Shown: positions 23,696 to 36,676 of the stretch, piece by piece
Layout of the letters: each line of letters begins with the position of its first letter
Numbering within the stretch: position 1 is the first letter of the stretch
Source of the DNA: Adiantum capillus-veneris
Lineage: Eukaryota; Streptophyta; Polypodiopsida; Polypodiales; Pteridaceae
Length of the DNA: 64,000 nucleotides
Direction: 5' to 3'
NCBI GenBank assembly: GCA_014529385.2
Contig: CM043971.1
Coordinates: forward strand, 59,452,209 to 59,516,208
Made by a program: the position numbers and the translations under genes
The notes under the pieces: generated by a model
Seen by the model: only the letters and a program-made list of their open reading frames with translations
Told to the model about the DNA's origin: nothing
The model's database searches: none

Positions 23696-23707
23696 TGGTA
23701 TCAGAGC
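23696..23707 (+). promoter_or_regulatory. Primer binding site of element B
   Basis: TGGTATCAGAGC one base after the LTR, complementary to the 3' end of initiator tRNA-Met. Same site type as in D and F. Confidence 0.9.
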
Positions 23708-24259
23708 ATTTGGTTTCCCTTTTCTTGCTTAAGAAGAGAGGTCCTTAAGTAGCCTGTAAATGGTTGATTTTGTTAATTATATTAGGGTAAGTGGAACTGG
23801 GATCTATTATCGGTTTTGTTGAGCCCACTATGTGGGATATGGTGCACATCTCGGGAGATTTGGACTTAATAATGGAGTCCTTTTAGACTTGCCTACGGCT
23901 TTACCATTATTGAGGCATAGAAGTCCAAAAGGAGCTATCCCTCGGCAACTCTGCTATGTTAGACCTACTCCACTACTCTCTATAATTAACTAGTTCGAGT
24001 CATGGGTGTAGATACTTATTGAGGCATAATTAACCAGTTCGAGCCGTGGGTGTAGATACTTATTGAGTCATAAGAAGTGCAAAAGGAGCTAGGCCTTGGC
24101 AACTCTGCTATGTTAGACCTACTCCACTACTCTCTATGATTAACGAGTTCGAGCCGTGGGTGTAGATACTTAAGAGCCGATTTTCAAAGGCTAAGAGGAG
24201 TGGAAACTAAGGTTTTGAATTGCCAAAGCATACACTAAGTACGTACACAAATTTTGTAA
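23708..24259 (+). repeat. Leader of element B with a ~154-bp duplication
   Basis: The block AAGTCCAAAAGGAGCTA ... CTCTGCTATGTTAGACC ... GTGGGTGTAGATACTTA occurs from 23921 and again, slightly changed, from 24075. A third partial copy of its last part lies at about 24029. Element A has a single copy. There is no coding potential. Confidence 0.75.
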
Positions 24260-25690
24260 ACACGGCTGACAATAACCAAGAGAGTAGAATGCACATTGAA
24301 AGCTTTGATTTTGCACATGAAGGTGCTAATGAAGATGCTCCCATGTTTGTGAATTATCTCGTAACAAAGTTGCAGCAAGCTATGGGAAACCCTGCTTTGC
24401 AAGCCGAAGCTACTCAACAAGTTTGCGCTTATGGGATTTTCCCTCCTCATGAGAGAGAGCTTAGGAGACCTCTTGAAGAGACCCCCAAAAGAAGACTCTC
24501 TCCCATATGAGAGGAGGAATGCAAAGAGCAAGAAAGCAATGAAACTTTAAGTTCCTCTGAAGATGTGGATCCACAAAGACGGCGGTCTAGACGATCACCC
24601 ACTCCTCCCAAGAGGAAAAAGATCAACACACAGTCCTTCTCCTCGTCATTCCAAAAGGGAAGAGAGGAAACAAAGGAAGAAAAGAGCTAGAAGAGGTCAC
24701 CCTCTTCTCCTTCTTCTTCACCTTCCTCCTCTTCCAACGAAAGCTATGGCTATTCTCCTAGACAATACAAAAGGGAAGGACATCGCAAATCATACCCTGC
24801 ATCACGAAGGTCACAAAAGCTAAAGAAGTTCAAGCAGGGAGGAAAGAATTTTTTTTCCCACCTATGATGGCACCTTTGGTGCTACCGACAAAGTGTTGGC
24901 CTCCATCCAGCAATTTGATGCGGCCTTCGGAGACAAGGGATTCACAAAATTCCTCCAACCTATGCCCTGTAGCTATGCACTTTCAAAAATCAGCTCGTCA
25001 ATGGTGGGCTAGCCTTCATGGCAATGGTAAAGCCCCAAAGACATGGAAAACTCTACGACTTTCCATCATGAATCAGTTCCTTGTAGGCAATGCAAAGTAC
25101 AAAGTGCTTACCAAATGGTGTAGCTTGAAGCTTCTCTCTCATGAGTCAGTATGTAGAGAAGTTTTGGGATTTACATCTCAAGGCTACTGTCTTTCAAAAG
25201 ATATACTTTGCCGAGAAAAAGCAGCAATTTTCTGTGGGATTACAAGAAGAGATGGCCAAATACATCAATTCTCAACGACCTGGTTTTATCACCAAAGTAA
25301 TCCATCACACCATGGTTGCTAATTCACACATCAATTTCCATGAAGGGGCTAGATCTAATTTCAAGCCCATGGAAAACAAAGACAAAAATGATGCAAAGGG
25401 GAAAACCAATGCTCAAAATTCTTCCCAAGGCACTTCCAACAACAACAACAACAACAATCGGTCCAAGGAGAAGGGAATTTACAAAGGCAAAAAAAAACTC
25501 TCTCCTGAAGAGCTAGAAGCTTTTCACAAGGACCATAACTATTTCAAGTGTTGGGAGCAAGGACATGGCTATCGTTCTTGCCACAAGAAGAATGCTCGCG
25601 ATGAGACTCTTAGGGCTTCCACCATCGAATCGCCAAAAGAGGATGCTCATTGCAAAGGATCATCACTCTCCTATGCTTGGGGAAAGGTAA
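24260..25690 (+). pseudogene. Element B gag, broken
   Basis: The expected start codon is ACG at 24260-24262 (ATG in A and D), so initiation is lost. Downstream frames encode the N-terminus (SFDFAHEGANEDAPMFVNYLV, MGNPALQAE), a Ser/Arg-rich part with frameshifts, the gag domain (QKSARQWWASLHGNGKAPKTW) and a Gln/Asn-rich spacer. The knuckle near 25548 reads YFKCWEQGHGYRSC, retaining C-X2-C-X4-H-X4-C. Confidence 0.85.
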
Positions 25691-25696
25691 GAGAGC

Positions 25697-27675
25697 ATGA
25701 TGCCTTCATCTTGTTTTGACCCTGGCTCTACTCACAAATTCATATCAATGGGGTTGGCCACCAAGTTGGGCATTCAATCTTTTGAGATGGGAGATATCGT
25801 AATGGCCGACACAGCTTTCAAGGGACAGCAAGCCTCCGTTATTCCCTTGATTGGGAAGTTGAGGCTTCATGTCCAAAGCTATGTCGACAAAGAAGACTTT
25901 TTCATCTCTCCTCTCCAACATGAGGATGTTATCCTAGGGGCGCCATGGTTTGATTGCATGGCTGCCAATATGAAGTTCCCTGAAAGGAGAATCTACTTCA
26001 CCTACAGGGGAAAGAACATGTATATAGACGCTAGTGAGCATGGCCACACTATTCCACTGGCAAATCCTCCTGCTTTTGATAAATCAATGAAGAGCTTAGT
26101 TTCTGTGTACATGATTTTTGTCAAAGAGTCTCTAAAAGTTCCTAATGTTTCATCAAATGTAAATGGTAGGAATCAAGAAGAGTTGGACTTGTTTAATTTT
26201 CTAAAAGGATTCCAAGATGTGTTCATTGATGATATCCCTATGGACTTACCTCCAAAATGAGGGGATGATGACCATCGCATTGAGCTCCTTCCAAGAAGCT
26301 CGCCACCTAACAAGCCTCCTTACTGAGTTTCTCAAGATCAACAAGAGGAGATCATGAGGCAAGTACACGAATTGGTAGACAAAGGGATGGTGAGGCCTAG
26401 TTCCTCTCCCTTTTTTTCTCCAGTCCTTTTAGTTCAAAAGAAAGATGGTATATATCGTATGTGTGTGGACTATCGAGCACTAAACCATGTCGCTATCAAA
26501 AATAGATTTCCTGTGCCTAGGGCAAAAGACCTTTTTGATAAGCTACAAGGCTCTACTTACTTCAGTAGGATTGACCTTAAAAGTGGCTATCATCAAATAA
26601 GGATAGTGGATGAAGATATCTTAAAGACCGTGTTTCGCACAACGTTTGGTCTATATGAATATCTAGTCATGCTTTTTGGCTTGACCAATGCACCAGCTAC
26701 ATTCAATTGTCTAATGGAGAAAATATTTAGACCTTTCCACAAATTCACTGGAGTGTTCTTTGATGATATCATCATCTACTCCAAGTCTTTGAAGGAACAT
26801 AAGCAACATCTCCAAGTGATTTTTCAAGCATTGAGGGGGAACAAGCTTTTTCTTAACCAAAAGAAAAGCAAATTTTTCCTTCAAGAGATTCAATACCTAG
26901 GTCATATTATCTCTCAAGATGGTATCTGTATGGATCCATCGAAGTTAAAGGTAATAAAAGCATGGCCTAATCCAAGGAATCTACATGAGCTACAAAGCTT
27001 TATTAGTATGTGCGCATACTATAGACGCTTCATAGAAAAATTCTCTCAAATAGCAGGACCACCACATAACTTAACTATAAGAAGAATGTTAAGTATGTAT
27101 GGACTGCTAAGGAGCAAAATTCTTTTGATAAGCTCAAAGAAAATCTTACCTCCCAACCAGTCCTCATGCTCCCGGATCTCTCAAAGCCATTTGAGGTCCA
27201 ATGAGATGCTTGTGGTGATTTCCTTGAAGCAGTTTTGCTTCAAGAAGCTCATGCCATAACATATGAGAGCAGAAATCTCAATACCGATGAGCGAGTCTTG
27301 GGCATTTATGAGAAAGAGCTTTTAGTTTTTCTACATGCCCTAGACACATGGAAGCACTACTTATTGGGGACTCCATTTATTCTACAAACCAACCACCAAA
27401 GTCTCAAGTATTTCTTTACGCAAACCAAGATTTTCGACAAACACATGAGATGGGTAAATTTTCTTTTGCAATTTAATTTCCATATTGCTCACATTGCTGG
27501 TAGGCACAATCAAGTGGTGGGTGCACTTTCACGACGATCAAAAGTTAATGCGGTGTCTATAGCTACTCAGAATCATCTATCTTCTATGATAGATGAGTAT
27601 GCTATTGACCCTGACTTTAGAGACATGATGTCAACCCTTGCTTTGGGGAAGAATGAGGAATCATTCACCTTGTAG
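25697..27675 (+). pseudogene. Element B protease, reverse transcriptase and RNase H
   Basis: 25697-26260 is the protease (CFDPGSTHKFIS, ILGAPWF), closed by a stop at about 26258. 26354-27055 is the reverse transcriptase with RMCVDYRAL, DLKSGYHQI, GLTNAPATF and FFDDIIIYS. A frameshift near 27070 disrupts the RNase H start. 27235-27675 carries its remainder (YEKELLVFLHALDTWKHYLL, HIAHIAGRHNQ). RNase H has Asn for Asp in LQTNHQSLKY, so a catalytic residue is lost, and VVGALSRR for the usual ADALSRR. Confidence 0.88.
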
Positions 27676-29043
27676 GATGGCTATCTTCTCCACGGAAATA
27701 GGCTATGTGTTGCCCATTCCCTTCGTGTGAGAAAGTTATGTATGAATCCCATGCTCCTCCCTATGCAGGGCTTAGAGGTATTCAACCTACTCTTCGAGGA
27801 GTAGAGACGTATTTCTATTGGCCTAGCATCCATGAAAGTGGACATACAAAAGTATGTTTCAAAATGTGTATTATGCCAAAAGACCAAGTATGATAAAGGG
27901 AAGCAACCTGGATTACTCCAACCATTGCCTATCCCAAATACACCATGAGAGAGTATATCCATGGATTTCATCTTTGGATTGCCCAAGTCTATCCATGGGA
28001 ATACGAGAATATGGACAATAGCCGACAGGTTTAGCAAGCAAGCACACTTTATTCCTTTCAAAAAGACTCTTAAGGCACACCAAATGGCAACTCTCTTCAT
28101 ATCATAGATTTTCAAAAACCATGGATTACCAACATCCATCGTGTCAGATAGAGGTCTTAGAATGACCAGTAATTTCTGGAAAGGTCTCTTTGAAAATCTA
28201 GGAACAAGATTGAATTTCTCTTCGTCCTATCACCTACAAATGGATGGCCAAAGTGAGATAGCCAATCTTACTATACTCAATCTATTAAAGACTTATGTTA
28301 CAGAAGTAGATCAATGCTCACAATGGGAAAAGTACTTACCTCTTTTAGAGTATACTTACAACAATACTATATATACTTCTACGGGAAAAGCACCTTTTGA
28401 GATCATTGAGGGAAGACCTAAAAGTCCCTTGCTACTCAAAGTACTTGGGAAGATCTTCGCTGACAATGAGTATAGCCGTGACCTACAAGAATCTTTTCAA
28501 AAGATTAAGGAGGATATATCCATCTCTCAACAAAGGCAAAAAGTTGTTGCTGACAAGCACAGAAGGGTCTTAACATTCAAAGAAAATGATTGGGTCTTAC
28601 TTAAGTTTCCTAAGGCTTGATTAAGGCAAACGACGTGCAAAAATCCTACGGGCCATCAAAAGTATTATGCTAAGCTAGCAAAAAGATAATATGGTCCTTT
28701 CCAAATCTTGAAGCCCATCAATAAGATGGCTTACCAACTCAAGTTGCCCAAGCATTGTCTCATACACAATGCATTTCATGTGAGCCTACTTAAGCCCTAC
28801 AAAGGAGAGCCACCAAGTGAACCAATTATTGAAGACCCTTCTGAAGTTGAAGACCAAGAAGAGGTGCTACAACCCAAAGCTATCCTTCGGCATGAAGACA
28901 AGGTACTACGACATGGTAAGATTATCCAACGGTATCTTATTAAGTTCAAAATTTATCCTTTTGAAGATGCTAGATGGATGCAAGGAATACAACTTAAGGA
29001 TAGTATGAACCTTGTCAATGCTTACAATGCTACATTAGAGTAA
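27676..29043 (+). pseudogene. Element B integrase with chromodomain, broken
   Basis: The H2C2 region (LRGIQPTLRGVETYFYWP, then CVLCQK in a shifted frame) and the first core Asp (SMDFIFGLP near 27957) lie across stops. 28141-28620 holds the second half of the core (MTSNFWKGLFENLGTRLNFS, MDGQSEIANLTI with the catalytic Glu). 28708-29043 holds the C-terminal box (NAFHVSLLKPYKGEPP) and the chromodomain (KIIQRYLIKFKIYPFEDARW). The same domain order and near-identical residues occur in A and D. Confidence 0.87.
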
Positions 29044-29401
29044 GCAAATGTACAAATTTCTTATAAATGACCCATGTTTTTATCTTATAAGACTAGTTCT
29101 CTTTTTAATGTGCACAAATCTAAATAATATGTATGCTTAGAATCATGTTTGTGATAATGATATCTCTCAAACACCAAGTAGAATTTGTTACTCTACTTTG
29201 GGATAATAAAATGGACTAAGGAGTAGACATGCTTACAACAGCTATATCTCCCAAGCACCAAATGGATTAGTTGTCCATCTTGGAAAGATGTTGTAGGGTA
29301 AAAAGGGATCCTCTACCCGCTAAGTAAGATTGGCTAATGACTAAGGCTTTATCTCTTCTACCTCATAGTTGAGGACGACTATGATTTCAAGAGAGAGGTA
29401 A
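29044..29401 (+). other. 3' untranslated region and polypurine tract of element B
   Basis: Non-coding sequence shared with A and D, including TAGCGGGTAGAGGATCCC (as the complement) and GAGGACGACTATGATTTCAA. The tract CAAGAGAGAGGTAA directly precedes the LTR start at 29402 and should prime plus-strand synthesis. Confidence 0.8.
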
Positions 29402-29853
29402 TGTCATAAAATCTAATATCTAACCAATCCAAATGATTTTCTCATATTAAATTGATTATGTAGTGTGGGAGAATAAACGGGACCAAGGGTTAAGATATAG
29501 ACATGTGCTTATAGATCTATCTCAACACGGGGCCAATGGTAAAGGGGCCCAAATGAGACATGGTCTATCAAAGAGCAAGGCTAACCAATGGAGCATAAAG
29601 ACCTTAGGGTTAGCTTCATTGAAGACCTCCAATTGTTAGTGTTAAAAGTCATTTGACCTTAGGAAAGCTAGGGCTATGCTTGAGGTGGAACCCGGGTCCA
29701 AGCTTAAGGTGATTGTCGTGGTTGATGACGAAGGTTCTTGTGGTGCTTGTCGTGCTTGATGAATAAGGTGCTTGAGGTGATTGTCGTGCGTGCTAACTAA
29801 GGTGTTTGAGGTGCTTGTCATGATTGCCGACTAAGGTGCTTGAGGTGCTTGTG
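29402..29853 (+). repeat. 3' LTR of element B, first part
   Basis: Begins TGTCATAAAATC and is colinear with the 5' LTR up to the repeat GAGGTGCTTGTG. The last five bases (29849-29853, TTGTG) are the left copy of the target duplication made by element C. Confidence 0.9.
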
Positions 29854-30760
29854 TGTTAGCAGCAAGCTAACACAGACACCATTTTTCAGAGTTCTCTTTG
29901 TAAAACATTTATTATTTTGATAAATCGAGAATATTGTAACTCCTATTTTCTCGGATAATTCTGTAATTCATGAGTTGGGGCTACAAGCTTCCAGAATGTA
30001 TCCGCCAATCATTACTCAGCTTTGGTAGAACTCCAGATTATTAGTTTTGACCACCCAAAAACCTTGGCTAAGGTATAAAATCCAATTTTTGTAAGTTTTT
30101 TATATGTTTTTGGATAAGAAATAAACATTGTGAGCTAATGACGCTCACTCCTCTCCTTCTCGCACTTCCTACTCCCTCCCTGGTTGTCACATTGCAGTCA
30201 CGTTTGTTGCATTGTAACCACAGGTAAGAGCTCTACGCATTGACGTAAGCAGTTCACAGTATTTCGTAGCTTTTGGCGTCGTCGACCCGGGGCCTAATTT
30301 CATCATAACTAGGAATTTAAATCTAAAACTAAGCATAGGCCGGGTATTGGGGCATCATTGCTAAGCATTTAGATGCATTCTGGGTCGAAAACGACTAGGC
30401 AAAAAATCCACTGTTGTTAATAATCGCAATTTTGGAACTTGACCTAAAGTGGGATTTGAGACCATAAGGTGCTTAGGTCTTATAAACTTGTCCTAGAAGT
30501 TTTGTTACATTTGGATGTCATTTGATGCTGTAAAGGATGTGATTTGTTTGTCAATGAGCGATTGGGTTTTGGTGATTTCAGTCACTTGAGTGTTGCTTGA
30601 GTTAGATGCGAATTGTCAGTTGTTTTCTGAGAGATTAACAACCTCTTGTAGCCTCTATGCACTAGTCAATTCAGCTTCATCCCATGGTTTGACAAATTAA
30701 TCATGATTCTCGCTAATACTGCAATAAGATAGGATGGTGAGGTTAGACATGCATCCCACA
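29854..30760 (+). repeat. 5' LTR of element C
   Basis: 907 bp, TGTTAGCAGC ... CATCCCACA, with a TATAAAA at 30074-30080. Near 30411-30432 it contains TTAATAATCGCAATTTT, half of the palindrome that recurs in the leader. It matches the 3' LTR throughout but with many substitutions and small indels, clearly more than the two LTRs of D. Confidence 0.92.
30074..30080 (+). promoter_or_regulatory. TATA box in LTR of element C
   Basis: TATAAAA, conserved in the 3' LTR at 57123-57129 within a block of near-identical sequence (CCACCCAAAAACCTTGGC). Confidence 0.7.
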
Positions 30761-30761
30761 T

Positions 30762-30783
30762 TTGGCAGCACTGTCGAGGAACG
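30762..30783 (+). promoter_or_regulatory. Probable primer binding site of element C
   Basis: TTGGCAGCACTGTCGAGG directly follows the LTR. It partly resembles the tRNA-Asp site TGGCGCCGTTGCCGGGGA used by many plant Ty3/gypsy elements of the Tat/Athila/Ogre type, and is clearly not the tRNA-Met site used by A, B, D and F. Confidence 0.5.
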
Positions 30784-31179
30784 AAGAGACCTAAACTAGG
30801 AAAAAACACGAGCGTCTTGTGAATTTATCCTTTAACTTCCTTTAGGTTCGCTTAGAGTTCAAAACTTTCTTTTAGAAACCACATAGCTTAAGATTGTCCT
30901 CTTTTGCTATGTAGAGGTAGCTTGGAAGTAATCGTACTTGTTGAGTGCCTTTAGGACTATAGGATTGTAGAAATAGATTAGGATTTTGAGAATGATTGGT
31001 AGACAAGACAGGTCTTAAGATCAATCCTCAGAAAAACATAAAAGACAAGAAAACGAGTGTTTGTGGACACTTTCCACAACCCCATTGCATGAGAATCTAG
31101 GAGTAGGGTAACTAGGATCCGAGATGGATTTCAGATCATTTCTCTCTCTGAAAGAATCAAGTGTGAGTTGTTATTGGAA

Positions 31180-32400
31180 GTTGCAGCATTTCAAATCTAT
31201 GGCTAGAAATAGCTCGAAAAGACTCGAAACCACTCAATCCGACTGGAGAGTAAGCTTAAAGGTTGTCTGAACCAGTTGGTAAGCTCAAAGACACTTCGAG
31301 GTAAAAATTTCAAGAGTTGGCCAAAACTCAGATTATTTACTTTTTCTTGACATTGTAAGCCAAAATAAGTTCTTACTTGATTCATAGGCTTAAAAATAGC
31401 TCATGTAAAGACTGTCATTCAAAAATTTGCAAAAAAGTGTTCATTTCAAGCCTCAAGTTAATAATCACGATTATTAACTTTTTGCTCTAAATTGACCAAG
31501 GTTCATACCATTGACTCATAGCCTGTGTACAAACAACTTTTGTAAAGGCTCAAGAGATTTGGATCACTAAACTGGCAAAAAGCTAGATAAAAACTAAAGT
31601 TTGTACTGACTTTTTGAATTTTGAGTGTAAATTGGGAAATTTGTCCAAACTTGTTGAAAATTGCTTCATAGGCTTATATTGATGTGATAAACATGTGTAC
31701 ATGCTAAATTGACCAAAAAATTTCCAATTGTAAATAATCACGATTATTTACATCTGCCCCATTTTTCAACTTTTTTGACCAAGTCAGCATACCACTAGTT
31801 TTACCATCTTGTAATAAGCCCACAAACCAAATTTGGTAAGAGTTGGATCACTACATTGAAAATTGTGACCAAATTTGTAAAGTTAGTCTACGGACAGATA
31901 ATTGATGACCATTTGACCAAAAATTGTCCAAACTTGATGACACTTGGCTAGTGACCTTAACTTGAGGTGCTTAACAGATCTGTATCAAAGTTAGGACAAA
32001 AAGTTGCAAAAATATAGCGGGAGTAAATAATCGCGATTATTTACATCTGCTTCAAAACTTAAAAATTTTTGCAAGTTTGAGTATACCACAAGGTCAAGCA
32101 TACCAAGTAGACTTCACTAATCAATTTTGGTAAAATTTGGATCACAAAAGTGAGACTTAAGCTAGATTCTTGAAATCAGAGTTTGCGGACACAAAACAGT
32201 TAATAAACTTGATCAGATTTTGTCCAAACTTGTAGAAACTTGTCCAAGGACTTTAATAATTTGTATACTTGCCAAACCAATCAAACAAGTGCAAGAAACG
32301 GACAAAAGTAAAAAATCGTGATTATTTACTTCTGCTATTCAGAGACTTCAATTTAACTTTTAAACTTATACAGTGTTAGACCAACATAATATAAAGCCAC
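31180..32400 (+). repeat. Leader array of palindrome-centred repeats (element C)
   Basis: Four tandem units of about 273-293 bp, each with a 22-bp palindrome or near-palindrome with core AATAATC(G/A)CGATTATT, at 31457-31478, 31730-31751, 32023-32044 (perfect) and 32308-32329. Neighbouring text is also shared (TTTGTCCAAACTTG before, ATCTGC and GGATCAC after). The array fills the untranslated leader between the primer site and the first gag-type ATG at 32724. Confidence 0.9.
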
Positions 32401-32723
32401 AAGGCAATTTTGGGTTCAATCAGATCAAAATTGGTACATGTTCACTCAGTTTCCAAGTTGCATATTAAACCTTTGATTTTTTTCTAAAGTCAAATTTTGA
32501 CTTCCATAGCTCAATTTGAAGGGATACACATAGACCAATCATGGGAGTTAGCAAAAACTCTATTGTCTTTATAGAAGAATAACTAACTTGATCTAATTTG
32601 TACAGGAATCAGGTTGCAGACGAGGAATCAATGGCTTGACAAAAAGTTACAATCTAATCGAGTGAAAATTGACGACAGGTCAATCCAAAGGTGAGTACTC
32701 TATATAGGGCTTCATAAGTCTAT

Positions 32724-33306
32724 ATGAACCTTAGATCAGGTTGTGTACTAGGAAATCAAGGCATACTTGGAGAAACCTCCAGTAGGGTATCCACCAAAGA
32801 AAGCACGAATCAAGTCAATTCATTGCACACAATTCTTGAAGAAGTCTCAGACACTTTTTTAGATTCAACATCCGAAATGTCTTCTTACTCGACTCACTCA
32901 GAAACCAAAACGATAGTGCGCTATAAGTATATACTATCTTTTTACAAGATTAACCATCATGGAGCTCAGGTTTATTTGGACCCTAACGAGGAGTATGATA
33001 TTCGCATTGATGACCATGGTATTAAGTTCGAAGAAGAGATTAGGGCAAACAAACAAGGAAAAATGTACATGGATCAAAACGGAACTCGGTATTTACAAGT
33101 TGAAAACCCTGACATGATAGACAAATGGGGCTTAGAAGTAAACACCATAATCCCAGATATGTTATCAAAAGAAGGACCACCAACTTTAGAATTTGAGGGA
33201 TACAATTAAGTAGATTTGAAGCCTTTGAAACGGCTTAGTACGGATAATCTTAGGATCGGAGTCTATTGTTGGAAAGATAGAAACATAAAAGATCTTTTGT
33301 GGACTT
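32724..33306 (+). pseudogene. Element C gag N-terminal frame
   Basis: The frame begins MNLRSG, is rich in Ser/Thr, and ends at a stop at 33207-33209. The codons after the stop (LKPLKRL...RIGVYCWKDRNIKDLLW) look coding in the same phase, so the stop is probably secondary. It contains YLDPNEEYDIRIDDHGIKFEEE. I do not know a function for this region. It could be the gag N-terminus or a separate ORF upstream of gag, as described for Ogre elements. Confidence 0.5.
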
Positions 33307-33309
33307 CTC

Positions 33310-35440
33310 ATGAACAAACCAGGACAACTAACGGCCATGAAGATCATCTATATCTTCAAAATCAAAGATAAGGGATCAGCAAACCTACCAACCTACCTAT
33401 TTAGGGATTGTTATAACACCAACCTTGTTATGATGACTCCTAAGGAGGTAGAACAAACCAAATACCAAGGGTATTCCATACGGGAATGGATATTGGGACA
33501 AGGACCAAAAACAATTCCAAGAGATGAACACCGTGAGAGATCATCTGAGAGTAATGTAAAGAAACCAGAAACCACCTCATCACGTGGAAAACCGGGTGAC
33601 ACTAAGGCCAGTCCAGAGCTACATGAGTCACTATTTCCAACAGACTGGTTTGAAGGCTCGGAACAGGACCAACTCCCAGGAGACCGAGAGTTAAACCAAA
33701 CAGACGCGTCAAACCAACTGATTTTCAGAAATGGGTCAAAAAATACAGTGGATCGAGGTATCCATACGACCACTTAGCAAGATTTAAGCAAGTGCTAAGA
33801 GCAGAACGTATATTCAATTTCCATACCCAATTCGAGGGGTTTGGAATGACATTAGAAGGAAAAGCATTGACATGGTTCCAAAACATTCCACCAAGGTCAA
33901 TCATGGACTTGAACACATTAGCTCAAGGATTCGTAGCTGATTGTTCCAAAATGGGGATGAAACACAATACGGTAGCTCAAATCTACAGCTTTAAACAGAA
34001 ACATGGTGAGTCTGTTAGGAATTATGCAACTCGAATGAAACAATACATTGCCAGATGCCTAGAGCTGGAGATACTTGCAGAAGAATGACTTGTATCTTTG
34101 TTTCTAGAGGGACTGCTAAACAAAGAACTTCATGCAATACTCTATAGTAAAAAGCATGCAACCCTAGAAGAGTGTGTGTCGGATGCTATTGACTTGGGAG
34201 ACAATTGTGATATTTTTAATGAAGGAGATGTCCCTAAGGATAATCAAAGCGAGAAAACAACATCCACTAAACCAGCACAAGTGGGAACGGCTGCTGCAGC
34301 ACCACTCTCAGCCATAGAAGATATGCTTAAAAGGATGAAGGACATGATGAACAACATGCAAAAAGCACCTATGAGGGGACCACGACAAGGGATACCTCAA
34401 CAGGGACAACCAATCAGGCCACAAAAATGGTGTGCAATCGAGGGTAAATGGACCAACCATGAGACCCACAAGTGCTACTTCAGACCAAAGTATGATGGGA
34501 ATGTCCAATACGTTTCCATGAGGCCACAAGGACAACCCATGTACAGATATCAACCTAATATTGCCCAAGCTCAAAGACCACCAATGGGTATGGAAAGACC
34601 TCAACCCGTGTTGAGACAACAACCTCCATATCCAAGACATAATGTAGTGCCTGTAAAGTACATGCACTCTGAAGGAGTCATACATGAACAAGCATTAGTG
34701 CTTGTTACACCCTATGTAGAGCCTAGTCCATCTACAGTAATGGTGAAAGGTGATTGGTATAATTCACATCCACCACCAATGGAGTAATCCGTGACTTATG
34801 CTCCACCAGAGCTTGCACCAATGTATTATGTAGCTCATCAAGGTGTCATACCTCCCATGGTAAGACCCATGATCAAGCCAAGAACAGGAAACTGTCATAA
34901 CTGTGGTGCTGATGATCATTGGAAAAATGAATGTTCAGAGCCTGACAAAAACCTCAAACTAGTTGAAGCCTATTGCATACAATGTTGCAAAAATGGAGGA
35001 CACTTTTTGAAAGATTGTCCTAAAAATCCTTTGAACAAGGGTAAAACCATAGTAAACATAGTCCAAGTGATACCTAGTAGCTCATCACAGAGTGAACCGA
35101 TTGTTCCAATCAAGGTAATCACTAGAGCCCAGGCCAAGATAAAGAAAAACAATTTCTCTGATGATTCAGAAAATATGAAAGTTTCCTCTCAAGAATCAAA
35201 AGGAGCAGAAGCAAAAGATATGAGATGAGAAAACAAAAACAACAAGTTGAAATCGAGGAGAAATCAAAAGAGTTATTCCAGGAAAAGTTGAAGGAAATTG
35301 GAAATGAATTCAAGGAAACAACTGTGAAATCTGGAGGATCCATTCTGGTTGATAAATTTTTTGATCCAGTTAATGCCGGCTTGGCAAAACATGGAAAACA
35401 AATGGAAAAACTATCCTTCTCTAGACATGGAAGCAGCTAA
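33310..35440 (+). pseudogene. Element C gag with zinc knuckles, broken
   Basis: 33310-33777 is a hydrophilic spacer (MTPKEVEQTKYQGYSIREW). 33792-34240 encodes the retrotransposon gag domain (FEGFGMTLEGKALTWFQNIPP, SFKQKHGESVRNYATRMKQYI, FLEGLLNKELHAILYSK) with a stop at 34086-34088. A Pro/Gln-rich segment follows to 34787. 34791-35228 carries one CCHC knuckle (CHNCGADDHWKNEC) and an irregular second one (CIQCCKNGGHFLKDC). The last part, to 35440, is Lys/Glu-rich. Stops and shifts separate the pieces, but the domain order is complete. Confidence 0.8.
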
Positions 35441-36676
35441 CCTGGAAGCTTATCAAAAATTTTGGTAAGAGTCATGCGGGAAATGCAGGAAAAACAAAAA
35501 CCCAAGCTTGAAAGTATTGCAAAACCTAAAGAGCTCCTGGTAAAAGAAATGAAAAAAAATCCTGGTGTTGTGGTAGAACCCCACAATGAAACAAAAGAAC
35601 CAGAACTTATAGTGCCGGATAGCGAAGATGCCTTAGACGAAATTCCATTCGTAGAGGAAGATTGGCCAGGACACTTATGGAAAAAAGTGAGAGAGATCAA
35701 TGATGGGAGCCTAACTCTAAAGTCAGCTCCTATAGAGGAAGTCTGGTTGGATAACCTACCTTGTGATATGAACATGGATGTACAATCCTTGTATGGGGAT
35801 TGCGGATCGAAAGCTTCAGGAATGTCGAAACCATTGACCTTGAAAACATTACCCTCTTACTTGGAGATAACGAAGATGAATCCATCATGTGTAAGACCAC
35901 TCAAGTAAAAAGAGCTGAACAGACCCTACAAGTAGACGACATTCATTCAATCATGTCTACACCCATCCAATGCACTATTACCTTTGGGAGAACTGTTAAA
36001 AGTCAGGCCATACTTATGGAATGATCTACAGAAAACCCTAGAGAAGGTGGGGATAACGAGGTTAATCTCAAAAAAAAAAGGAAAATTTTAAAAATGAAAT
36101 GGACAACAAAGAGATTCGGTCAGTTCCCATGAACAAAGTCGGAGAATATTATGAAGGGAAGAAGGAAACACCACCCTCTTAGTGAAATATAATGACATTG
36201 AAACCATGGCAATACTGGATAGTGGAGCAGGCATAGCCATAGCCACTAAAGTAGTATGGGAATCCTGGGGACTGCAAGCCATTAGACAAACTCGAATGAA
36301 ATTTCAATTGGCTAACGAACACATTGAGAGACCTTTAGGGCTACTTGAAAAAGTGATAGTCAATTCTTGTGGAATTGAATATCAGCACACTTTTTCCATA
36401 GTAGACTTTTGGAAAAAACTCAACTATGAAATCATATTGGGAAGACCTTTCATGCAACAGGTACAGCTTATCCAAGATTGGAGAAACAACTATCTGTACT
36501 TGAAGCAAGTGGGATCTATAACAAGAGTAAATCTAAAAGATCACACTTATAGAGATGTCTTGAAAACACCCATCCAAGAGTTTGATTCAGTCTCTTCGGC
36601 TAAAACTAAACTTCCATCCTGGTTAAACAAAGACACTCCTATTTGGATGGTGGAGCTTCAGAAAACGGAAGCTTAA
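35441..36676 (+). pseudogene. Element C gag-pro linker and aspartic protease
   Basis: After a charged linker (35462-35908) and a short disrupted stretch, 36182-36676 encodes a retropepsin-like protease. It has AILDSGAGIAIAT with the D-S-G active site, LANEHIERPLGLLEKV, and the C-terminal IILGRPFM motif. It is followed by LIQDWRNNYLYLK. This is the canonical protease, between gag and RT. It differs from the second protease-like frame at 50005. Confidence 0.8.
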